Shown: piece by piece, positions 10,960-23,387 of the stretch | Layout of the letters: each line of letters opens with the position of its first letter | How positions within the stretch are numbered: the stretch's first letter is position 1 | Assembly: GCA_051453625.1 (NCBI GenBank) | Contig: JBOZIK010000001.1 | Span: forward strand, 247,630,734-247,694,733 | Origin: Welwitschia mirabilis | Lineage: Eukaryota; Gnetophyta; Gnetopsida; Welwitschiales | Direction: 5' to 3' | DNA length: 64,000 bases | Position numbers and translations under genes: made by a program | Notes under the pieces: model-generated | What the model was told of the DNA's origin: nothing | Databases searched by the model: none | The model's input: the letters and a program-made list of their open reading frames with translations, nothing else

Positions 10960-11653
10960 GTCTAAGTTGGATACTTTTAGATATTATAGGCATTGATGTA
11001 AGTATTTTCATGCATAAAATATACCTTATGAAAAATGATAAAACATCTATTAAATGCAAAAGATAAATTAAGTTAATAATGAATAAGGTAATTAGGAATA
11101 AAGTTATCTATATTTTAGAGAATGGAATAATATATATAATTTTTGATAAAAAACAAATTAGTCCAACTTAAAACATACACAAGAAAGTAGAAGTTTATTT
11201 AGTACCTAATGAACAAAATGAATTCATTCCTAATAGGCTTGCTATAAAGTGGAAGTGTATTAATTATAGAAAAGTTAATTCTTTAATAAAAAAGAACCAT
11301 TTCCTCTTTCTTTTGCTAAATAAATTCTTAAGTAACTTATCAAACATCCTTTTTTATTATTTCTTTGGTAAATATTTAGGTTATAAATATATATAAATTA
11401 TCCTTGCAAATTAAAAACATACTACTTTTACTTGTTCTTATGAAAAGTTTGCTTATAAATAAGTGCCTTTGACTCTATTAATGCTTCCAGCACATTTGTA
11501 ATATTATATTCTTAGTATCATCTATAACTTTGTAGAATCTTATATGAAAATATTTATGGACAATTTTTCTATTTGTGAAAAATCTTTTAACCATTACCTC
11601 CATAATCTTAAAGTTACTCTCTTGATATGATTGATAAATGTCTTGTTTTAAAT
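10960..11653 (+). pseudogene. Athila-like reverse transcriptase relic (copy A)
   Basis: The pre-RT block reads WILLDIIGIDVSIFMHKIYL near 10968-11027, then LENGIIYIIFDK near 11117-11152, NEQNEFIPNRLAIKWK about 11209-11256, then INYRKVNSLIKKNHF to about 11301. The catalytic region reads KIFMDNFSI, with the second catalytic Asp changed to Asn (codons 11556-11564), followed by SFNHYLHNLKVTL. This block order is that of Athila/Tat RT. A 17-base N gap interrupts it at 11654. Confidence 0.85.
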
Positions 11654-11670
11654 NNNNNNNNNNNNNNNNN

Positions 11671-12560
11671 CATTAATGTTAAGGAAATTGTATTAGAAAA
11701 TATAATTTATGTAAATGAAATACTAGTAGATCATATCAAAACATACTATTCACTTATTTGCCTCTTCCATAGAAATTGAAAGACATTCAATCTTTTTAGG
11801 ATTATGTGGGGTATTATAGGAGGTTTATTCAAAACTTTAGTAAAATCTCTATTCCTCTTTATGATATTATTATTAAGAATGCCTTATTTAAATGAATAAA
11901 TAATTTCCAATAATCCTTTAACAAACTCAAAGAAAAATATACCATAATACCTATCATTCAACTAGTTAGTTGGGAGTTATCATTTTAAATCATCTGTGAT
12001 GGTTGTGACTATGTACTTGCTATTGTTTAAAGTTAAGTAATGGATAGGAAATAATTAAAAATTTATTATGCAAGTAAAATATAAAATTAAAATCAAGATA
12101 AATACATAGTCATCAAAAGATATCTTATCACAATTATTTTTACTTTATAAAAATTTAGACACTATCTTCTCAACTGTAAATTTATCATTTACATTGATAA
12201 TTTAGTTGTAAGGTATCTTTCTATTAAGAATGATATTAAAACTAGATTGATTAGATAGATTTCACTATTATAGGAATTTTACTTTAAAGGGAAAAAGAGT
12301 GTTAATAATGTAGTAGTTGATCATCTTTATCAACCACTTAAAACATTTTAAATGATTTCATTTATATTAGTGTTTATTTTGATGAAAACATCTTATCCAT
12401 ATTAGAAAGTCCTTGGATTCTTAACATTACTAACTACTTGATCTTCAATGTCATTCCCTTTAATATGATTCCTACTAATAAAAAGAAATTATTAAGATAA
12501 GAAAATCATATCTTTTGGAATAATACCCATGTTTTCAAATTTTATCCTAACCAAATCATT
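11671..12560 (+). pseudogene. RNase H and tether relic (copy A)
   Basis: Weakly readable sequence between RT and integrase. Landmarks are a VVVDHL block near 12312-12330, where the end of RNase H is expected, then LGFLTLLTT near 12414-12440 and the tether before integrase. Much of the RNase H itself is too decayed to read with confidence. Confidence 0.45.
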
Positions 12561-13680
12561 TATAAATGTATTTCTCACTAAAATACATGACATTCTTAAT
12601 TCCTATCCTTGCAAGTCTTGTGGTGATCATTACTTTACCTATAGAACCATCATAAGGATTATTCAATGTGATTTTAACTAGCTTTTTATTTTTAAGTATT
12701 CTTAACTTATGGTAAATCTTATGAAAACTATCAAGTGCTTGACAATGTTACAATAAGACATATGGTAGTTTTATTTGACATACTTATTATTGAACCATTT
12801 GATATTTGAAGAATTAAGTTTCAAGGTCCATATCCTTCTTCAAATAAACATTAATACATCCTCATTCTTATTAAAACTATCAAATACTTGAAATCCTTAC
12901 AAGAAGACATATGATACCTTGAATCTCATCCTTATTATTAAATTATTTAATGTTTAAATAATTAACTTTCAACACCTGTATCCTTCTTTTAATAGATATT
13001 AATACATCTTACTTTGTGTTTACTATGTTACTAAGTAATTCTCATAAACATAATGATTTCCAAATAGTAGAAAAATTATTTAAAGAATAAACTTTAACTA
13101 GATTTGATTATTCAAAAGTATTGATTACTAATGGTATTTGTCACTCTTGCAATAGGATATTTAACAGGTTTATTATCAAATGTTAATTACTCATAAAGTT
13201 CTCACTCTTTACCATTTCCAAATTAGTGAGTAATTTAAATTTATAAATAGGAAGATCAAGAACATATTCAAAAAAGGATAAGCTCAACTATGAAGTATTG
13301 ATCTTGTAATTTGAATGGAATTTTATGGGAACATAGAAATGCACACAAAACATTATTAGAAATGTTATTTTTTAGGTTAGTTTATGTTAAGGCTAAACAT
13401 CTTCCTATAAACCTTAAGCACAAAGCTTATTATACCACTTTAAACATGAATTTAAAACTTGATAAAATAGAAAAACATTGATATATTCAACTTAATAAAT
13501 TAGATGGTCTTAGAAATGATGATTATGAAAACATGAAAATCAACAAGAAGAAAATAAAAATGTTTTATGATCAATCTATCACTAGGAAAATCTTTAAGTA
13601 AGGATATTCAATTTTAGTGTACAATTTGATATTACATTTGTTTTTTAGAAAAATTATCTCTAAATGATTAAACTCATAAA
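12561..13680 (+). pseudogene. Athila-like integrase relic with an internal duplication (copy A)
   Basis: The zinc-binding region lies near 12600-12700. The start of the catalytic core appears twice because of a 148-base tandem duplication (12725-13020): first as a block around FQGPYPSSNKH, then again around FQHLYPSFNRY leading into VYYVTK. The second catalytic block reads LTRFDYSKVLITNGICHSCN near 13096-13155, with Asp replaced by Asn. The C-terminal region follows, with KHLPINLKHKAYY and LRNDDYENMKINKKKIK near 13400-13560. The duplication breaks the frame. Confidence 0.8.
12725..13020 (+). repeat. 148-base tandem duplication inside copy A integrase
   Basis: Units are 12725-12872 and 12873-13020. 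AAACTATCAA at 12725 recurs at 12873, and TATCCTTCTT at 12831 recurs at 12979, both offset by exactly 148 bases. The units have diverged considerably, so the duplication is old. Copy B has the segment only once. Confidence 0.75.
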
Positions 13681-16150
13681 TAGTTAATAAGTATTTCTAG
13701 ATGGATTCTTTTTCATAGAAGATATGAAAGCTCATCTTTACATAAAAGTTAATGATTACCACATGAAATCATTTCATCCATTCCTTTCATATTTGGATGA
13801 GTTCATGTAACTCTATTATCGTTGTTTATGCAAATCAAATAATAAAATGATATTTTCCATCTCAAATATTACTAGAGACTTAGAAAGTTTTTATTTTATA
13901 TGAGAAACTTATTTGTAATTTTTGAGTTACTTATTAAACATTTTATTTATTTGATATCTCGAATTTAATTTATACCAAGGCATAATATGGTTTCATTTTC
14001 TCATAATATAATTTCATTTCATGTTATTAAATAGGGTAATATTATTTTATTAATTAGACCAATGAGCCAATGACCATCTTATCTACTCAAAAAAATTAAA
14101 CTAAGAAAAAAGAGAGAAAATAAAAAATAAGAGAAAACTCTTGAATATTTTTAACCCACATTGTTTCATGGAATCATTATTAGTTTGCTTAATCAAGACT
14201 ATGATGTCTATTTCTAATGGAACTCTAACAATTTTTTTTTATATTACATTTAACTACATTAGAGTTATACATTCTTTTTGGTAATGAAAAAATAAATTCT
14301 TCATGCATAATATGTTAAATCTATGAAAAGAAGTACCACAATTATAAATGATCAATATGATCAAATGCTTAATATTGTTACTTATAAAAGTATAAGAAAA
14401 TTAGAATGAAATTAAAGTGGAATTAGATAAATAGTTTGATGTACTTGCTTTAGCAAATTATAACTTTAAATTCTTTTACTATTCTTAATTTTAAGAAATT
14501 TACTTATTAATACTTTCCTTTTTCTGGTAATAGATCAATGAAAAACTATTAAACTAAGAATTAGAACATTAACTTTAATTTTCAATATATTTTACCATAG
14601 AATGCATGGTAGGTTTATAATTCTATTTTCCTTCATATATTTCTCATTTTCATTTGGAATTTCTACAGGTACAATGTCATTTTTTATCTATGAAAAAGCA
14701 TAGTTGTATTTCTTATGATATGACTTCTCTATCCAAGACTTGATCTAGTTTAGATATGTCTCTATTACTATTGAGATCCATTAATTTAATTATTCACTTT
14801 CCATGCTTAGTTGTATAAAATCTAAGAATTGCAATGCTTAACGCATCTATCATTTCTATTTTCCATGACCTCTGCACTACCTTTTACCTCATCTCAAAAG
14901 CTTTCTATGTTTTGTATAATATCATAGTGTCACCTACTTCCCTTACTAGTACTTCCATTGAATTCTATTAGCTACTTTATTGATAAGATTATTTTTCCTC
15001 CAAAAAGTTATTTGTCTTTTATTTTTTTTCATTTTTCTATCCTATCTTATCTCTGACTTCATTAAATGTCTTTCTCTTATTTCTTCTATAATTTTTTTTT
15101 CATCTCAATCATTATAGTCCATCATGAGTGGAAGAAAAGATGCCTTTATTAAAAGTACATTTTTTTGTTATTCCTTTATTTCTATACTCCTTTCTATTTG
15201 GTGAGACTTAAAGCTTGAAATTCATAGTATATTTAAGGAGAAAGGTTTTTATTAATTTCATAAGAAGGTTGTAAAGTTCTAAAAAATGCTACTTTAGATG
15301 ATAAATATTCTTGGATAATCCTCTCTTATGTTCATCACACTTCTTTGGTTATAAATTTAGGTGGGGTAGAATCCATTTTTATAGAAAACCACCATGATAA
15401 TGTATTCTTTTCTTTAGTTGTTATTTAATAGTTTTGAATGTTGAATATGCTCCTAATATATAGGGTATTCTAAGTTATAAATATCTTTACATGATTTAAT
15501 TATATCTATTTAGATTTCTTATTCATAATTTGTTTCCTACTTACCATATAACTAATGCATTTAGTATTTATTTCAATATGATTAGAATTATTTAGGAAAT
15601 AAAAGTAACTTGTCTCTTTCATATCATATTTTCAATTTTTTTAATGATGCTCTATATTACAGTCTTAATTATGAAAATTTGGATACATCATTCATAGAAC
15701 CTGTCATCTCTAAAATGATCATTCAATTTAAAAATCACATGAATGAATATTAAATCAAATATAAATTCAAAGAAAAAGTAAGAATAACCATTCCAAGGGC
15801 ATTCTCCCCCTATTTCACATGTTTTTTTTGGCTCTTAATATACACCTATTACTTAAAGAAAAGGAAAAGGATCTATGAGTTATTATCACTCTTCTTCTCC
15901 TTCTTGTACTCCTCTTCCTTATCATTCATCATCTATCTCAAGTGAAACATCTTATAAATAAGTGCTAATATTATTAAGAAAATGAATTGAGAAATAGAAT
16001 AAAATAAATAATATCTTTAATAATTTTTAAAAAAAGAAAAAAGGATCTAATAAGCAAGAGAAAATTAATAAGAATATTCAAAGAATGATTTCTCATAGAA
16101 GATCCACTAGATATAAAATATTCCACACTTTATTTCACTTTTTATTTTTT
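13681..16150 (+). mobile_element. Post-integrase region of copy A
   Basis: About 2.4 kb after integrase that is homologous, block by block, to 19720-22264 in copy B. Matching points include the CAATGAGCCAATGACC block near 14062 (copy B near 20100), the ATTACATTTAACTACATTAG block near 14245, and the pyrimidine-rich CTTCTTCTCCTTCTTGTACTC near 15893 (B near 22040). Athila elements often carry a long region or an extra ORF here. I can read no convincing protein in either copy. Confidence 0.6.
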
Positions 16151-17869
16151 TTGCATGCATAATAATAATCCACTTTTTATTGTTTTGCATTTTTTTATTT
16201 TTTAAGGTATGCATTATCCTTTGATGTTACTATTTCTTAACTTTAATTTAATAGTCTATTTTTATATCATTTGCATCCTATATTTTTTCCCATATTTCTT
16301 CTCATGTGTATTATAATTCATGATGCATTCAAACTTTAAGAACAAATTTTAATTTGGTTAGAGGAGTATGAATTTTATTATGACATTTTACTTTTCATGT
16401 TGCATCCAACTTATTTAGGTAAAATTAGCTTAAAAACTAGTTCATGTTTTTCTAATTTTTTTCTATCCCTTTTTTTATTACTTGAATGGTTTTCACTTGT
16501 ACATTTTCTTTGGTTGAGACACTATAAAATGATTGGTTGAAAGATATGTTAATATGTGAAAAATAACATTCATATCAAGTAATTAAGGCCAATTTATCAT
16601 GAACAAGTTATTATTTTTATTATTTTATAACTTATTTTGATTAATGTTATTAAAATCAAAAGCTATTGACGTTTATCATTTACACTGTGATTTTTTCAAT
16701 TTTTAATATGATAAGGAATCAATCTACTTAAGTTGAGAAGCTATCTCCACTAAATGTTAGTAGTGCTAGTTACATCTAATGATGATGTCAATCATATTGG
16801 TTCTTTAACCTTGATTCTTATATTTTGAGATTATCTTCAGATGATAAGTCAATTAAGCTAGCTAGTGACTTGATGCAAGAAAGTCAATTTTTATGTAAAT
16901 TCATGAAACCTTAGCTATAATCATAGTTTTTAATGTGTGAAATGCAATCTTAACTTTACTTTTTATATTATTTACAACTACAAAATTTTTAAACATTATT
17001 GAGAGAGCATGCATTATAACTTGCTCTCAAGCTATTCTATTATCATTGAGATAGTTTTCTAAGGATATCATGATATTTCAAGATTTGATTTAAACCTTTC
17101 TTTGATGTTGTTTTATTCTAATCATGCAAAAAATATTAGAATTTCTTTAATCTGGTTTCTTGAGGTCATTTGTATAGGATTTCCATACTCATAATACTTA
17201 ATATAGATTAAAGCATTTATTAAGTATTTTTATCTCTTTGAGTAATTTAATGTTACTAGTATTTAATGTTATTTAGGAGGTATTTCCTACTGTTCATGTT
17301 TTCTTTAAAGCGGGATATGAGAGCTAAGGTGATCTGGAGTCTTCACTAACATGGATATGGTAAAGTGAATATGTTATCATATTTGTGTTTTAATGGATTC
17401 TTGACATAGTTTTTTTAAAGTAGCCAAAGAATAAATATATTTTTATAAAATATTATATACATTATTATTATGCTTATACTAGATCTTGATGTTGTGCTTT
17501 TTTCTTAGCTTAATCTACTTATTTAACAATACTCTTTATATTATATGAATCTACAATGCTTAATCACTCTATAATAATTACAAATCTAGTTTTGTACAAG
17601 GATTTAGTAGTTTTTACTATTGCATTTATTTCTTAGGAAGAATGAAACTTAGTTTATAATTTAAATGTAAGTCTTATTTTTATTGGTAAAATTTGGATTT
17701 TACTTCATTGGATTTTCATGCTAAGATGAAATTTCAAATTCATAATATTTATATAGAGATAAAGAGTAGTAAAAACTAAACCACAACACTTTCCATGCTT
17801 AAAAGGTTTTTACTATATCTTCTTTCTTAAGTCATGGTTTAAGTAAAATTTTGAAACAAACCTTCTATT
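16151..17869. other. Unassigned region between copies A and B
   Basis: AT-rich sequence with no LTR visible between the two copies. A block near 16845-16905 (translating around LRLSSDDKSIKLAS) could be a remnant of an Athila-type protease belonging to copy B, but this is weak. Confidence 0.35.
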
Positions 17870-18425
17870 GCGTTAAAACCACTCTTAAGTAATTTTAAGT
17901 ATGTCTTTCTAGGTAAAAATTTATTTTTCCTATGGTTATCAATTCATCTTTCTTTCCATCTTAAGATATTTACTTACTAAAGCTACAAAGAGAGTATAAA
18001 CAATCCTTNNNNNNNNNNNNNNNNNNNNNNNNNNNNNNNNNNNNNNNNNNNNNNNNNNNNNNNNNNNNNNNNNNNNNNNNNNNNNNNNNNNNNNNNNNNN
18101 NNNNNNNNNNNNNNNNNNNNNNNNNNNNNNNNNNNNNNNNNNNNNNNNNNNNNNNNNNNNNNNNNNNNNNNNNNNNNNNNNNNNNNNNNNNNNNNNNNNN
18201 NNNNNNNNNNNNNNNNNNNNNNNNNNNNNNNNNNNNNNNNNNNTTAGTTCTTAATAAACATAATAAGGTTATTCATGTTAGGCTTGCTATGTAGTGGAGA
18301 ATGTACATTGATCATTTAAAACTTAATGTTATAACTAGTAAAGCCACTTTCCTTTTTCGTTTTCTAATAAAATTCTTGGAAAACTCATTGAATATCCCTT
18401 CTATTACTTTTTTTGTGTAGATGAA
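17870..18425 (+). pseudogene. Athila-like reverse transcriptase relic (copy B), gapped
   Basis: Before the gap, 17874-18008 reads KPLLSNFKYVFLGKNLFFL, matching the linker that precedes Athila RT. After the 235-base gap (18009-18243), the sequence reads KHNKVIHVRLAM, then MYIDHLKLN near 18303-18329 and FLFRFLIKFLENSLNIPSI near 18350-18400. The latter aligns with copy A at 11205-11350. The catalytic Asp-Asp block is not recognisable in what is left. Confidence 0.7.
18009..18243. other. Assembly gap, 235 N
   Basis: It interrupts the reverse transcriptase of copy B. By comparison with copy A, about 150-250 bases of RT are missing. Confidence 0.9.
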
Positions 18426-18750
18426 GTTTACTCTTATAAGAATTTATCTTAGAAATTTAATATAAGGAAGGATTTTATAATGTAATTTCTAATCATGTTT
18501 GAATAATTCATCAAAATATTTTACATGATTCAAATCATTTGATAACTTTTTCTTTAATGAACATTTTGTTTTTATCTTATAAACTTATTGGTATATTGAT
18601 ATTGCTAATTACTTAATCACCAAAACTATCTACTCTTCTTAGACATCTAATAATAGAAAGTAATCCTTAAGCTAAATAAAATGATTTTTTCGAAATAACC
18701 TTATCTTTTTAAGTCTTGTTGTAATCAAATCTTATAAAGATGAATTTTTC
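18426..18750 (+). pseudogene. RT-integrase tether relic (copy B)
   Basis: This segment aligns loosely with copy A 12290-12560 (the blocks near ATTGATATTGCTAATTACTT and AATAATAGAAAGTAATCC). The end of RT and most of RNase H seem to be missing, so copy B has an internal deletion compared with copy A. Confidence 0.45.
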
Positions 18751-19700
18751 AAAATAAAATAAAAAACATTTTTAATCTTATCATTCTAAGGCTTGTGGTA
18801 ATCACTTATATACTAACAAAACCATCATAATGATTCTATAATATGGATAGTATTAGTCCTTAGTCTTCAAATAATCTTATCATTATTGTAAATCTTATGA
18901 GAGTTGTCAAAAATGGAATCCTTAATATGAGAAATACAATTATATTAAGTTTAATTTTTATTATGAAATCATTTGTTGTACAAGAATTGATTTTTAAGGT
19001 TCTTATTATTCTTCAAATGGATATCAATATATCTTGGTTTTTGTTGACTATGTTAGTAAGTGGGTTAAAGCGTATGCTCATAAAAATAAAAATATCCAAA
19101 CTATAATGAAATATTATAAGAAACATATTGTAACTTTATTTGGTTATCCAAGAGTATTAATTGCTAATAATACTTCTCACTCTTTTCATAGAATTTTTTA
19201 TAACCCTTTTACTAGACATGGAGTCACTCATAAAGTTGTTGTACTTTATGATTTTGAAACATGTGAACAAATTGAAGTTACTAATAGGTAAATTAAGAAT
19301 ATCTTGAAAAACGTGGTAAGTTCAAGTAGAAAATACTAGTTTTACAAATTTAGAGATGTTTTATGGACTTACAGAACTACATATAAAACTCCATTAGGGA
19401 TGCCATTCTTTAGTTCTATTCAAGATAAAGATTGTCAAATATATATAGGGCTTGAAACATAAATATTATTAGGATTAAAAAAACGTGAATCTAGATCTTA
19501 ATGTGATAGAAAAACATAGAGTAATTAAGCTCAATGAATTATAGATATGATTCTTAGGAGAACAAAAGACTAATAATAAGAAAATGAAAAGGTTGCATGA
19601 TTAACACATTCATAGGAAAATCTTTCATGAATAAAATTTTATTTTATTGTATAATATGATATTACATTTATCTCCTAAGAAATTAATCTCAAGATGTTTA
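18751..19700 (+). pseudogene. Athila-like integrase relic (copy B)
   Basis: An open stretch of 85 codons at 19034-19291 covers the catalytic core. It shows VDYVSKWVKAYA (first Asp at 19046-19048), LFGYPRVLIANNTSHSF, where the second catalytic Asp is Asn (codon 19166-19168), GVTHKVVVLYDFETCEQIEV (Glu codon 19274-19276) and TNR. This is the D,D35,E arrangement with the second Asp lost. Upstream, 18780-18900 holds the decayed zinc-binding part. Downstream, 19360-19700 matches the integrase tail of copy A, with YRTTYKTPLGMPFF readable near 19368-19410. It could not catalyse integration. Confidence 0.85.
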
Positions 19701-22264
19701 GGCATGTACATGATAAAACAGATATTATTCAATGTTTTATTTCTTATTAGAGATCCAAAAAATCACCACTAAATTAAAATCAATAGTTATTATACTTAAA
19801 TTTCTCCTTTCACTGCTCTTATCATCTTAGGAGTTCATGAAACTTCATGATCCTAATTAAGGAATTTTTAAGAAATCATTAATAAAGTGATCTTTATAAT
19901 TTAAAAATCTTATAGATATTTTGTAAATTTTACCTTTCAATAGAAGTATAAATTTATGTTTGAATTTTTTATTAAATTGTACTATGATTTAAACTTTTTA
20001 ATGTGGTAAATATTAAGAGAAAAAGGATTTTTCTACTTTCATGTTATGACCTTACTTCAAGCATTTCTATGGGATAAGGTTTATTTTTAAATAGGCTAAT
20101 GAGTCAATGACCCTATTATTCTTGTGAAAAATTCTTACAAAAATTCTTAAGTTTTAGATATATTTTTTTAAATAAGTATTATTACATTTATTTAATGGAA
20201 TCATGGCTATGAACACTCATTGGAAATGTGACTATAATGATTAATTTATAATACATTTAACTCCATAAGGATATAATGTTTTCTACAAATGCAACACTAA
20301 ATTATCCATTGGTAATATGTTATATCTATTAAAAGAATGTGTCATTACATTGAATGCTTAACATGGTTAAATACTTAAAGCAATTACTTATTAATGTAGA
20401 AGGGAATTGAAATGAAATTAAGATGGGATTAGAGGTATATTTTGACATACTTTCTTTAATGAATAATAACTTGAAACTTTTTCTAGTGCTTTATTTGTTA
20501 CATCTTTACTCATTAATACTTTACTTTATCTTAGGAATAAATCCATTTAAGTAAATAAAAATAAAGAATCTTTGATTTGTTAGCTTAGGGTTCATAAGTT
20601 TCTTTTATTCATAGGATGCATTAATGCATTTCATTTTTATCAAATTCATTTCCCCTTAACAATGACTATTTTAAGTCATAAAACCCATATTTTTCTTTAT
20701 GAGAAAGTACATTAGAAATTAAATTTGTGTTTTTTGTAATTTAACCAATTTATCTAACTCTCATTCAAGCCTCAATTAATATTAGCTATTGATAAAAGGA
20801 AAATGATCACATGAATAGAGTTTCAGTTCTTTTAATAAAAAATAAGTCTTAGAGATCATCATGTACTCACTGCTAAAGCTCCTACATTTTCTAGAACCTA
20901 GTCTATCTCCTATAAGCTCTACTCTGTCTATGTAAAATAGTTAATGCTACTATCTAACCTTATTCATGTTGCTATCCATTTCATAAATCTATATTTTTAT
21001 TTATTCTCATTGCATTTATTTAGTCTTATATATAATTGTAAATTGTTTATAATTCATTTTATTTTGTAGGTATTGACTATGTTCTAATTTTCTTCATTCT
21101 TCTTTTTAATTTTTCATATTCCTTCTTCTTATCTTCTTTTTTATAATCTTTTATTTTCTTCCTTTATTTATTTTTATAATTAGCAAAATCTCATGACTAA
21201 GATACAAGGAGATTTTCTTAAGTAAGGCATATTCTAATACTTTCTTTAGTCTATAAGCTATATTACTTATTAAGGATTGATTTTTTAAATTAGCACTATT
21301 TCTTGAAGGAAGAAGACACACATGACTACCATAGATAGGTACTTGAATCCTATGAGAATGAGGCTATGGATAAGAAGGACTTTTGTGTAATATATTTTTG
21401 TATTAATTAAACTACTTTTGTTATTACTTTAGGAGATTTAAAAGGTATCTTGGGACTAAATAGCCATAATAATATACCATTTTTACTTATAAATGTTATG
21501 AAATTTTAGACATTGGATATGATTCTAATAGAGAGGGTATCCTACATTATAAATTCTTATCCATAAACTAATTAGTCCTCTTTAAATTTATTCTTAAAAA
21601 CATATTTTCTATGTCTGATGTTAGTAATGCATATAGTGGTCATTTGGACATAATTAGGATTATTAAATATAATAAATGTTTTAACATAGCCAAATGCCTC
21701 TTAAAAACTAAAACCATCTTGGATGTAAGAAGAAAAATGCACCTCTCTCATGTCTAATCTCATACTTATTTCATAATTTCTCTTCCTAAATCTTAGGTGT
21801 GATGATTGGAATAAATCCTACATTAAAACCATTACTTCTAAAAAATTAACTAAAGTACTAAAATATAAGAATATCGATTGGATTTTAATAGAGCTATAAG
21901 AAGAGAAACAAGAAGAAGAATAAGGACAATCACATTAAGGGTATGTTAAGTTCATTTTTCAACTCATTCTCAAACAACTTATTCCATTTATTATCCTCCT
22001 ATTACTAGCAGAAATGGTAAAGAGCCCATTAGAAAGGCATGTCATGTACTTTTCCTTCTCCTTTTACTCTTTCTCCTCATTATTGTTATTTTACTTTAAG
22101 TGAGATATTTCTAGAATAAATATCCAAAACTTAAATTAATCTAGTAGGAAAACTTTGAAGAAAATTGAAGAATATTTTTAAGAAGAAAGAAGAGATATTC
22201 AAACAATAATAAAAAATAGAAAAAAATCTTGAGAGAGAGTAAATTTTCATTTGAGATCCATTAG
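19701..22264 (+). mobile_element. Post-integrase region of copy B
   Basis: Homologous to 13681-16105 of copy A throughout. It ends abruptly at 22264, where the minus-strand LTR at 22265 begins. That suggests a later minus-strand insertion or recombination removed the 3' end of copy B. No readable protein. Confidence 0.6.
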
Positions 22265-23198
22265 TGTTATCATGTATATTTGTGCAAATTTTTACATTCA
22301 AAGAGATCATCTCATTTATAACCAAAATAGATATCTTACAAAATACATCATACTAGTATGAGTGGGAGTAGATCTGAAATGTCATATTCACGTTGAAGTC
22401 TATAAGTATGAGAATTAGATTACCTTATAAAAGAAAAGGAACTAGAAATAAGTAACTAATGCAAAGAAATAAATGTATAATACAAAATGCAATATGCAAT
22501 CTAAAATAACATGCAATGCAAAAATAACCTTAACTCTACTTGCTTTCAACTTTAACAAAGGTTGCACTTGATAATCTATATCACCCAAGAAATTATCACC
22601 AGATCAAGGGCAACATAGACTATAAGAATCATCAGAAAACCTAAGATGAAAACATGAAAGGAAAACAAAGTTTTATATTAAAAGAGTAATAACATCTAGG
22701 TTACAAAACAATGAGGTCTTAATGGAGGATACATAGTCATCCACCAAGTGCATGTCTTTTTGCATAGACACAGATGGATCTCCTACCCTTTGACCTCTTG
22801 TCACAAGGATCTATGGTGCAATAAATATGAGAAAAAAATTCAAAGGAGGTTTTATATATAACAACATGCAATAGAAAAAGAAAAAAATAGTAGGTATGAA
22901 ATGGCACACTCCTTTATAACTCAAAAATGGATGAAATCACTAAGGGTAGCTATCATTATCAGTTACATGTTAATGTCATTCAAACAACAATGGGGACAAT
23001 AGAACATTATAAAATATAACTTAGATTAATAACTCATTAGTAATTCAGTGGTCTACATTAGTAGTTGTCGTCCTACCTATCGTGGAGATGATGAAGGGAA
23101 CAATAGTTTCCTTTAATCATTTTATTAAAGCAAACTTAGCATTTTTGTCATTATTCCTTCTTCAAAGGTCTATGCATCAGAAAGTTTTTTTAATACAT
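22265..23198 (-). repeat. Minus-strand Athila-like LTR 1 (3' LTR of internal H), running into a gap
   Basis: It is closely related to the LTR at 23388-24430 and that at 29672-30515, sharing ACTAGTATRAGTGGGAGTAG, the AAAATGCAATATGCAA block and AAGGGCAACATAGACTATAA. The left end (TGTTATCATG) corresponds to the 3' end of the LTR on the minus strand. Dyad motifs lie at 22977-23003 and 23067-23100, with a TATA-like box at 22851-22860. The right end, about 110-130 bases by comparison with LTR 2, is inside the gap at 23199. Confidence 0.7.
22851..22860 (-). promoter_or_regulatory. LTR TATA-like box (LTR 1)
   Basis: TATATATAAA on the minus strand, in the same place in the LTR as the boxes of the other copies. 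Confidence 0.4.
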
Positions 23199-23298
23199 NN
23201 NNNNNNNNNNNNNNNNNNNNNNNNNNNNNNNNNNNNNNNNNNNNNNNNNNNNNNNNNNNNNNNNNNNNNNNNNNNNNNNNNNNNNNNNNNNNNNNNNN
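23199..23298. other. Assembly gap, 100 N
   Basis: The length of exactly 100 suggests a placeholder. The left flank is LTR 1 and the right flank is the leader next to the tRNA-Asp priming site of LTR 2, so an internal retrotransposon region (H) is expected inside it. Confidence 0.8.
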
Positions 23299-23366
23299 TA
23301 AATAATCGAACAAAGGTCCAATATACTCATCTAAATAATGATGACCCTTGTACTTCTCAATAGCCT
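23299..23366 (-). mobile_element. Leader fragment of internal region H
   Basis: It matches 29580-29649, the leader next to the priming site of copy D (shared blocks ATATACTCATCTAAAT and AACCCTTGTA/GACCCTTGTA). Confidence 0.65.
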
Positions 23367-23384
23367 TTCCTAGCAATGGTGTCA
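23367..23384 (-). other. Primer binding site, tRNA-Asp type
   Basis: The plus-strand bases TTCCTAGCAATGGTGTCA are the complement of a tRNA-Asp priming site with about five transitions. It lies three bases from the LTR 2 end. This is the best-preserved tRNA-Asp site in the window. Confidence 0.75.
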
Positions 23385-23387
23385 ATT

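Noticed and set aside
19034-19291. Could be called an intact gene because it is open for 85 codons
   Set aside because: It is only the core part of an Athila-like integrase, with the second catalytic Asp replaced and no start or end of its own.
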